Origin: a virus
DNA: 47,973 bases
IMG/VR virus record: IMGVR_UViG_3300042466_000488
Span: 1-47,973 of that record
Direction: 5' to 3' (one strand)
The stretch's first letter is position 1. Every line of letters begins with the position of its first letter. Made by a program: the position numbers and the translations under genes. The notes beneath the pieces were generated by a model. It did not search any database, was not told where the DNA came from, and saw only the letters and a program-made list of their open reading frames with translations. Of this stretch, positions 42,273 through 47,973 are shown piece by piece.

Positions 42273-43386
42273 AATGAAAGTATTAGTAATACCAAATTAC
42301 ACAAACTTTGGCTCTAACAAAGATATAAATAGAGATTCATTTTTGCTGGTATTTAAAGCATTTTTAGATAACACAAAAATAGGTAAGGAATGGGAGTTTG
42401 TACTCCCATATCCTGACATGGATAACCATCCTGGTATTATCAATACATTTGAATATCCAAACGTATCACTTCGAAGAATGGATGGGTTAGATTGCTTTCC
42501 TCCAAAGATGCGGGTAAACTATCCATATAAGTTTTTTCACCGATTAATTGATAAGGAAAATTTTAATCTAATTTGGTCACATTTACCTGAATGGACTCAC
42601 GAATATAAAATTACTCGTATTTACAACAAAACTCAACCTATTATCGGATACTGCCATTGGTGGGAAATAAAAGATAATGGTGCTAGAGATGATAACTCTT
42701 TTTGGAAAAACGTAAAGGGTATGTTGGATATGAAAGTGTGTGGTGTAAACTCACAATGGGTTAAGGATTTGGTAATCAAAAGAGCATCTGAAGATTTCCA
42801 ACCACATATTATTGAGAAATTAGATAAGATTATTCAGCCTTGGTATTTGGGTACGGATGAATTTGTAGAACCAAGGGAATACAAACCAAAAACTATCGTG
42901 TTTAATCATAGGGAAGGGGTATATACAGGTTCAGAATGGTTCTTCGAAGCTATGGATAATCTATGGAAAGAAAGACAAGATTTTGAAGTATGGACTAGTT
43001 TGAAAGATATGAAAAAACCATACACAAAATACATTGGACATGCCGATAGAAATGTTTATATGAATCAACTATCACAAGCTCATTTTGGAGTTGGTTGTTT
43101 TCAAACATATTCAGCATGGAGTATGAGTACAACAGATGGATTGAGTAGAGGTGTTCCATATGTACTACCAAACGGATTATGTTACCCTGAAATGGTTGGT
43201 AATGATTATCCACTACTATATAATTCCAAAGAGCATTTTAAAGAAGTAATTGTTGGGTTATTAGATGGAACAATTGAAAGACCCGATGTAAGTGCAATAT
43301 CAAAAGCCCTATTATGGGAGAACTCATTAAAGAGTTGGGATATTGAAAACAATTTTGAAAAAACCGCTAGAATATTTGAAGATTAA
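42265..43386 (+). CDS. GT-B fold glycosyltransferase
   Basis: This protein has 373 residues if it starts at ATG 42265, or 370 if at ATG 42274 (MKVLVIPNY), just after the upstream stop. The N-terminal Rossmann half (VLVIPNYTNFGSN; FNLIWSHLPEWTH; PIIGYCHWWEIKD) is followed by a GT4-type donor half. That half has NHREGVYTGSEWFFEAM, FEVWTSLKD, then AHFGVGCFQTYSAWSMSTTD and GVPYVLPNGLCYPEM. This is the E-x7-E-like nucleotide-sugar region of GT-B enzymes. Its acceptor is unknown. Phage GT-B enzymes glycosylate modified DNA bases or surface glycans. Lying beside Mom-like genes makes DNA plausible, but no hydroxymethylase is visible. Confidence 0.7.
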   Translation: MDKMKVLVIPNYTNFGSNKDINRDSFLLVFKAFLDNTKIGKEWEFVLPYPDMDNHPGIINTFEYPNVSLRRMDGLDCFPPKMRVNYPYKFFHRLIDKENFNLIWSHLPEWTHEYKITRIYNKTQPIIGYCHWWEIKDNGARDDNSFWKNVKGMLDMKVCGVNSQWVKDLVIKRASEDFQPHIIEKLDKIIQPWYLGTDEFVEPREYKPKTIVFNHREGVYTGSEWFFEAMDNLWKERQDFEVWTSLKDMKKPYTKYIGHADRNVYMNQLSQAHFGVGCFQTYSAWSMSTTDGLSRGVPYVLPNGLCYPEMVGNDYPLLYNSKEHFKEVIVGLLDGTIERPDVSAISKALLWENSLKSWDIENNFEKTARIFED

Positions 43387-43388
43387 TT

Positions 43389-45911
43389 ATGTATCAAAAC
43401 TGCTATTATCAGAGAGAAAAGAATTTAGTGCACATTTGGGATGATAAACAAGGATATAGAAGTTTTCCTTACACTCGTTATGCGTATGAAAAAGCCGAAA
43501 GGGGTGATTACACATCGTTATATGGTGATAAACTAACAAAGATATACAAATTTAAGGGAGATGACCCTAATTTGTTTGAATCGGATGTTGCCGAAACTAC
43601 TAGAGTATTGGTTGATACTTATACGGATTCGGATGTTCCATCGGAAGGGCACGTTATCTTAACATACGATATTGAGTGTGAGATGGAGACGGGATTGCCG
43701 GATACTGAAAAAGCTGAAAATGAATTAACCGCAATTGGTTTGCATGATTCAGCAGCTGACCAATACTATGTCCTTATTATGGATAAGAGCGGTAAGATGG
43801 TGGAGAAGAAAACCGATACGGCAATTGTAATTCCATTTGTGGATGAGAGGGATATGATACTTAAATACTTAGATTTATATGAGTATATTAATCCCACAAT
43901 CGTTACAGGTTGGAACATTGATTACTTTGATACACCTTATTTATACAATCGTATTAAGAGGGTGTTGGGTCAAAAACATGCTAATCGATTATCACCTATT
44001 GGAGAATGTTTCTGGTCACCATATCGTAAGAGATTCTTTATGGCGGGGGTATCCTATTTGGATTATTTAGGATTGTACAAAAACTTTACATATACGGAGT
44101 TGGATAACTATCGTTTGGATAGTATTGCAATGAGAGAGTTGGGTAGAGGTAAGATTGAATACAAAGGTAATTTGGATATCCTATTCAGAGATGATATTGA
44201 AAAGTTTATTGAGTATAACTTAGTGGATGTTCAGTTAGTTGTAGATATGGATGCAAAACTACAATTCATTGATACTGCTAGAGGTATCTGCCATGCTGGG
44301 CACGTTCCGTATGAGGACTTTGTATATTCATCAAAGTATTTGGAGGGAGCACTATTAACTTACTTAAAGAGAAAGAACATTGTAGCACCTAACAAACCTG
44401 CGGATAGACAAGAAAGGATGCAGGCATTGAGAGATAATGACCAAGAGAAATTTATTGGGGCATATGTAAAAGCACCTATCGTTGGTAAGTATGATTGGAT
44501 ATATGACTTGGACTTAACATCACTATATCCATCCATCATTATGACTCTTAACATATCACCTGAAACAAAGGTAGCTAAGATTGATAATTGGGATGCTCAA
44601 AAGTATATGAAGGGTGAGATTGATGAATTCTTTATTGGAAACCGAACGATATCAAAAGAAAACTTAAAGAAACTATTAGAAGAAAGTAAGTATTCGGTAT
44701 CATCTAATGGTGTAATGTATAGAACCGATAAAGCTGGTTGTATTCCTGATATTTTAGATTTGTGGTTCTCTCAACGTGTGGAGTTCCGTAAGTTGGAAAA
44801 ACAATTTGGTGAAAGTGGTGATAAAGAAAAATATGCATTCTATAAGAAAAGACAGTTAGTACAAAAGATTTTATTGAACTCATTATATGGAGTATTGGGA
44901 TTACCTGCGTTCCGTTTCTATGATGTTGATAATGCAGAAGCTGTAACAACAACAGGTCAAACTGTAATTAAATCTACGGCTGATATGGCTAATATTAAAT
45001 ACAATAAAGAGTTAGGAACAACCGGACAGGATTTCAACATATACATTGATACGGATTCGGTATTCTTTTCAGCAGTACCTATATTAGACCATAGATATGA
45101 GAATTGGAAAGCTGATAATGATACTGAAATTGCATTGAAAGTAGATACAATTGCTGGTGAAACGCAGGATTTCTTAAATAACTTCTATGATGTATTATCG
45201 GAAAGAGTATTCAATGTAGATAAAACCAAACATAGATTCCAAATCAAAAAAGAGTTTGTATCTAAATCAGGTATTTGGATTGCTAAGAAACGATATGCAC
45301 AATGGATTATTGCGGAAAATGGTATTCCATGCGATAGATTGGATGTTAAAGGATTGGATGTGGTTCGTTCATCATATCCTGCACAATTCCGTAAGTTTAT
45401 GAGTGGTATCCTAATTGATATTCTAAAAGGTGAAACGGAAGATGTACTAACTGATAAGATACATGATTTCAAAAAGGATTTAGTTAATATGGATGTAACT
45501 TCAATCGCTAAGAATTCAGCAGTTAAAGAGTTATCTAAATACATACCAAAGAAAAAGGATAATAGAGCAATGTTTCAATTCAATAGTGGAACTCCGGCGC
45601 ACGTTAAGGCGGCAATTGCACATAACCAACTAATAACTCACTTTAATATCCAAAATACCTGCGAACCAATGAAAGATGGTGATAAGATTAAGTGGGTATA
45701 TCTAAAGCAAAATCCATATGGTTTGGATGGATTGGGATTTAAGGGATATGAGGATTCAGACCAAATTATGGATTTGGTAAAAACTTACATCGATTATGAT
45801 AAAATCTTTGAAAGGGAATTACTAAAGAAGTTAGAGGATTTCTATGGAGCATTGGGTTGGGGTGAAGTTCTTTCCTCACAAAAAACAGCTGAAAAGTTTT
45901 TCTCTTTTTAG
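43389..45911 (+). CDS. gp43: Replicative DNA polymerase, family B (gp43-like)
   Basis: This 840-residue protein has exonuclease motif I TYDIECEME (D94, E96), an exo II region TGWNIDYFDTPYLYNR, and exo III YNLVDVQLVVDMD. Polymerase motif A is DLDLTSLYPSIIM (near 373-385), motif B KILLNSLYGVLG (near 494-505), and motif C YIDTDSVFF (DTDS near 554). It has both proofreading and polymerising sites, and the length is close to T4 gp43 (898). It lies three bases after the glycosyltransferase gene and just before the clamp gene. Confidence 0.96.
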   Translation: MYQNCYYQREKNLVHIWDDKQGYRSFPYTRYAYEKAERGDYTSLYGDKLTKIYKFKGDDPNLFESDVAETTRVLVDTYTDSDVPSEGHVILTYDIECEMETGLPDTEKAENELTAIGLHDSAADQYYVLIMDKSGKMVEKKTDTAIVIPFVDERDMILKYLDLYEYINPTIVTGWNIDYFDTPYLYNRIKRVLGQKHANRLSPIGECFWSPYRKRFFMAGVSYLDYLGLYKNFTYTELDNYRLDSIAMRELGRGKIEYKGNLDILFRDDIEKFIEYNLVDVQLVVDMDAKLQFIDTARGICHAGHVPYEDFVYSSKYLEGALLTYLKRKNIVAPNKPADRQERMQALRDNDQEKFIGAYVKAPIVGKYDWIYDLDLTSLYPSIIMTLNISPETKVAKIDNWDAQKYMKGEIDEFFIGNRTISKENLKKLLEESKYSVSSNGVMYRTDKAGCIPDILDLWFSQRVEFRKLEKQFGESGDKEKYAFYKKRQLVQKILLNSLYGVLGLPAFRFYDVDNAEAVTTTGQTVIKSTADMANIKYNKELGTTGQDFNIYIDTDSVFFSAVPILDHRYENWKADNDTEIALKVDTIAGETQDFLNNFYDVLSERVFNVDKTKHRFQIKKEFVSKSGIWIAKKRYAQWIIAENGIPCDRLDVKGLDVVRSSYPAQFRKFMSGILIDILKGETEDVLTDKIHDFKKDLVNMDVTSIAKNSAVKELSKYIPKKKDNRAMFQFNSGTPAHVKAAIAHNQLITHFNIQNTCEPMKDGDKIKWVYLKQNPYGLDGLGFKGYEDSDQIMDLVKTYIDYDKIFERELLKKLEDFYGALGWGEVLSSQKTAEKFFSF

Positions 45912-45942
45912 TTGGAATATTCACAAAATATTTGTATCTTTG
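45911..45942 (+). promoter_or_regulatory. Promoter of the sliding clamp gene
   Basis: GTTG (TTG at 45912-45914), then a CACAAA-containing spacer and TATCTTTG (45935-45942), a variant of the window's consensus with the same overall spacing. It gives a leader of about 35 bases. Confidence 0.7.
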
Positions 45943-45982
45943 TGAACGAATATAAAATAAATAAAACAATAAATAACTAATT

Positions 45983-46678
45983 ATGAACAGAAGCAAATTT
46001 GATGGTTTCGTTGGTCGTTACAACTTAGGTGGTGAGATTGAATCCGTTATGGTAAAATCCGATGAGAATAACTTATCGGTAAGAATGATTTCAGATGATA
46101 AAACTTTATTAGGTGATGTAAGTGTTGCCGAATCGGATTTCCCAAATGGTGAGTTTGGTATTTACACAACATCACAATTAAAAGGTTTGTTATCAGTATT
46201 AGATGATGCTATCACTATTGAAGAAGTGACTGGGGCATTAAAGTTTTCCGATAAGAAAACTAAAGTACAATATATGTTAGCTGCACCATCGGTTATCCCT
46301 GCGGTACCTGATTTGAAAGCACTTCCTCCATTTGATGCAGAAATCACATTAGATGATGATTTTGTAAATAAGTTTATCAAATCAAAAGGTGTGTTATCGG
46401 ATGCAGATACATTTACATTTATTCACAAAGGTGGTAAGGGTGAGATTATTTTAGGATATTCTTCAATTAACTCCAACCGAATTTCATTGGATGTAGATTC
46501 AACTGCAACTAATGATATCGAACCAATTGCATTTTCTGCAAAGTATTTGAAAGCTATCTTAATGGCTAACAAAGGTTCTAAAACATCTTCATTGAAAATA
46601 TCTTCAAAAGGATTATCGCACGTATCATTTACGGATGGAGATTATGTATCAAACTATTATCTTGTAGAGATTAAATAA
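45983..46678 (+). CDS. gp45: Sliding clamp (gp45-like)
   Basis: This 231-residue protein has alternating strands and short helices with VMVKSDENNLSVRMISDDKT, then FGIYTTSQLKGLLSVLDDAI and KVQYMLAAPSVIPAVPDLKA. These match T4-type clamps (228 residues), which form a trimeric ring tethering gp43 to DNA and, in T4, also activate late promoters. It lies directly after the polymerase with its own promoter. The possible link to the late-promoter motif of this window is inferred from T4. Confidence 0.88.
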   Translation: MNRSKFDGFVGRYNLGGEIESVMVKSDENNLSVRMISDDKTLLGDVSVAESDFPNGEFGIYTTSQLKGLLSVLDDAITIEEVTGALKFSDKKTKVQYMLAAPSVIPAVPDLKALPPFDAEITLDDDFVNKFIKSKGVLSDADTFTFIHKGGKGEIILGYSSINSNRISLDVDSTATNDIEPIAFSAKYLKAILMANKGSKTSSLKISSKGLSHVSFTDGDYVSNYYLVEIK

Positions 46679-46679
46679 T

Positions 46680-46859
46680 ATGGCAAATCAGCACTATACT
46701 ATACTTGAAGAACCACAAATATTAATTGATGATTATGTGTATGTTTGTGAGGAATGGAATATGAACTTGAAAGAGTTCCTTGTAAAGAATGCTGGTAAAG
46801 AACTTTATATCTACGGACCATCAATAGTAACTAATAAAATTGTAGCAATCGTAAAATAA
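46680..46859 (+). CDS. Small 59-residue protein, unknown
   Basis: ATG 46680 lies two bases after the clamp stop; the frame runs to TAA 46857-46859. The protein begins MANQHYTILEEPQILIDDYV and ends YGPSIVTNKIVAIVK. It is acidic with a short beta-strand-rich end and one Cys, and has no known motif. Tight spacing to the clamp and to the next gene (six bases) supports a real, co-translated gene. Confidence 0.5.
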   Translation: MANQHYTILEEPQILIDDYVYVCEEWNMNLKEFLVKNAGKELYIYGPSIVTNKIVAIVK

Positions 46860-46865
46860 TATAAT

Positions 46866-47973
46866 ATGAGCTTTTGGGATAGTGAACCGGAAAAACCTGT
46901 ATTTGACTTTGATAGAGAGAAGGCAAATCTAATAGAAAATATGGATTACCTACTTACTATGAGTGTGGAGGAACAAACTCTATACAAAAAATGGGTAGAA
47001 TTACAGGGAGATACAATGATTAAAGATAAATCCCTTATAGCTACATATTATGATTTACAATGGAAGCCAACTGATATCAACAATAAGGAGCTAACGATAA
47101 AAGAAATTGAATCGTTAGACCCTTATGTTGAGATTGTAGATGATAATCCAAAAGAATCTACTAAATGGGCACAAATCCGTAGGATGATTCACACAATGGA
47201 TTTTACAGCAAACCCTGGTAGAAATGTTAAGATTAATGTGAAAGATAGAGTGAGTGGAAAGTTGTTGGGACAAATTTCATTGGCATCTGATGTTACTTCA
47301 ATGGGGGTTAGAGATAATTTCATTGGTTGGAGTAAAGATAATAAGTTTGTTGATGGTAAGTTAAATCATACTACAATAGCATCTACTATTGTATGTACAC
47401 AGCCATTAGGATATAACTTCTTAGGTGGTAAGTTAGTTGCTATGATGACTACTGTTCCTGAAGTTAGAAACCATTGGAAAACAAAGTATGGTCAAACTCT
47501 TGTAGCAGTTGGTACAACATCACTTTACGGAATTCACTCACAATACAATGGTATTCCTCTATTCAAAACTTTGGGAGAATCGGCTGGTAAGATTAGTTTG
47601 AAGCCGGATGATAAATTCTATGACCCGTGGCATCAATGGTTAAAGGAAAACAGAGCAGAATGGTATAAACAAAATATATCAGATGAAAGAGCTCGTAATG
47701 GTGCTAATATGGGTTATGAAGCTAATGGACCTGTAAGTGGTATTAAACAAAAGATATTAGGTCAAATCTTCAAAGAGTGTGGTATCAAAGCAACTGAATA
47801 TCATCACGGATTTAAGAGAGGTGTATATCTTGCTATGATGTATGAGAACGGAAGAGAGTTCTTATGTAAGCAAATTGAAGAAGATGCGTTGGTATTGAAA
47901 CCTAAATTTGAGCAAGGTATTGATTACATTAACAAATGGTGGAAAAAACATGCAATTAGTAGATATTCTAAGT
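46866..47973 (+). CDS. DUF4338/DruA-like protein (3' end beyond window)
   Basis: The open frame from ATG 46866 reaches the window edge (369 codons seen). It begins MSFWDSEPEKPVFDFDREKA. Its middle has WAQIRRMIHTMDF, GKLLGQISLASDVTSMGVRD, then NFIGWSKDNKF, FLGGKLVAMMTTVPEVRNHW and SLYGIHSQYNGIPLFKTLGE. This resembles DUF4338, the family of DruA from the Druantia defence system ([LV]-G-x-[IL]...R-D-x-[FW]-I-G-W...G-K-L-[LV]-A). DUF4338 proteins are of poorly known biochemistry. Its place beside the polymerase and clamp suggests a DNA-related role. The assignment is by eye and tentative. Confidence 0.5.
   Translation, partial: MSFWDSEPEKPVFDFDREKANLIENMDYLLTMSVEEQTLYKKWVELQGDTMIKDKSLIATYYDLQWKPTDINNKELTIKEIESLDPYVEIVDDNPKESTKWAQIRRMIHTMDFTANPGRNVKINVKDRVSGKLLGQISLASDVTSMGVRDNFIGWSKDNKFVDGKLNHTTIASTIVCTQPLGYNFLGGKLVAMMTTVPEVRNHWKTKYGQTLVAVGTTSLYGIHSQYNGIPLFKTLGESAGKISLKPDDKFYDPWHQWLKENRAEWYKQNISDERARNGANMGYEANGPVSGIKQKILGQIFKECGIKATEYHHGFKRGVYLAMMYENGREFLCKQIEEDALVLKPKFEQGIDYINKWWKKHAISRYSK

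Overview
The window is a 48-kb segment of a strictly (+)-strand, tightly packed, AT-rich genome of a T4-type contractile-tailed phage. The T4-like genes that can be recognised are tail sheath (gp18), tail tube (gp19), a gp26-type baseplate protein, hub and wedge proteins, gp32-type SSB, UvsX/RecA, RNase H/flap exonuclease, DnaB/gp41 helicase, NrdA/NrdB, family-B DNA polymerase (gp43) and sliding clamp (gp45). The host is very probably a member of the Bacteroidota. The promoters have the TTTG / TAnnTTTG form typical of that phylum, and starts are preceded by A-rich sequence with no recognisable Shine-Dalgarno motif.

Layout. (1) 1-9542: receptor-binding and tail-fibre region. It holds the end of a leucine-rich-repeat-like fibre, a fibre chaperone, small virion proteins, a 1969-residue fibre with two collagen-like Gly-X-Y blocks and an S74 self-cleaving chaperone domain, and two sets of small paralogous proteins. 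(2) 9696-22367: tail sheath, tube, gp26-type protein with an overlapping reading frame that lacks a good start, tape measure, tube-cap/baseplate protein, LysM/gp53-like wedge protein and hub. (3) 22419-22798: a complete phage-encoded tmRNA, followed by a terminator that doubles as part of the next promoter. (4) 22849-30341: a short PolA-like polymerase, an exported endonuclease, a PAP2 phosphatase, large proteins of unknown role and a GH19 endolysin. (5) 30417-35013: SSB, RecA, flap exonuclease and helicase, behind tandem promoters. (6) 35126-38215: ribonucleotide reductase and thioredoxin. (7) 38256-43386: an accessory island with an HTH protein, two Mom-like putative DNA-modification acyltransferases flanking a lysine-rich protein, a 619-residue unknown and a GT-B glycosyltransferase. 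(8) 43389-47973: family-B polymerase, clamp, a 59-residue ORF and a DUF4338/DruA-like protein cut by the window end.

Two recurrent promoter-like motifs divide the genes. Eight sites have TTTG, 20 nt, then TAnnTTTG (or a close variant); most also carry CAAA seven bases after the TTTG. They precede the tmRNA, replication genes and the modification island. About eleven sites have ATATTTATA followed by TATAA. They lie mainly upstream of virion and lysis-side genes, as expected for a late promoter. The most novel candidates are the tmRNA with a predicted 26-residue tag, the paired Mom-like genes with their leaderless-looking promoters, and the second (PolA-like) polymerase. No stretch longer than 300 bases lacks a gene or RNA. 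No CRISPR array, insertion sequence, integrase or ordinary tRNA was seen. All assignments come from reading motifs by eye; no database search was run.
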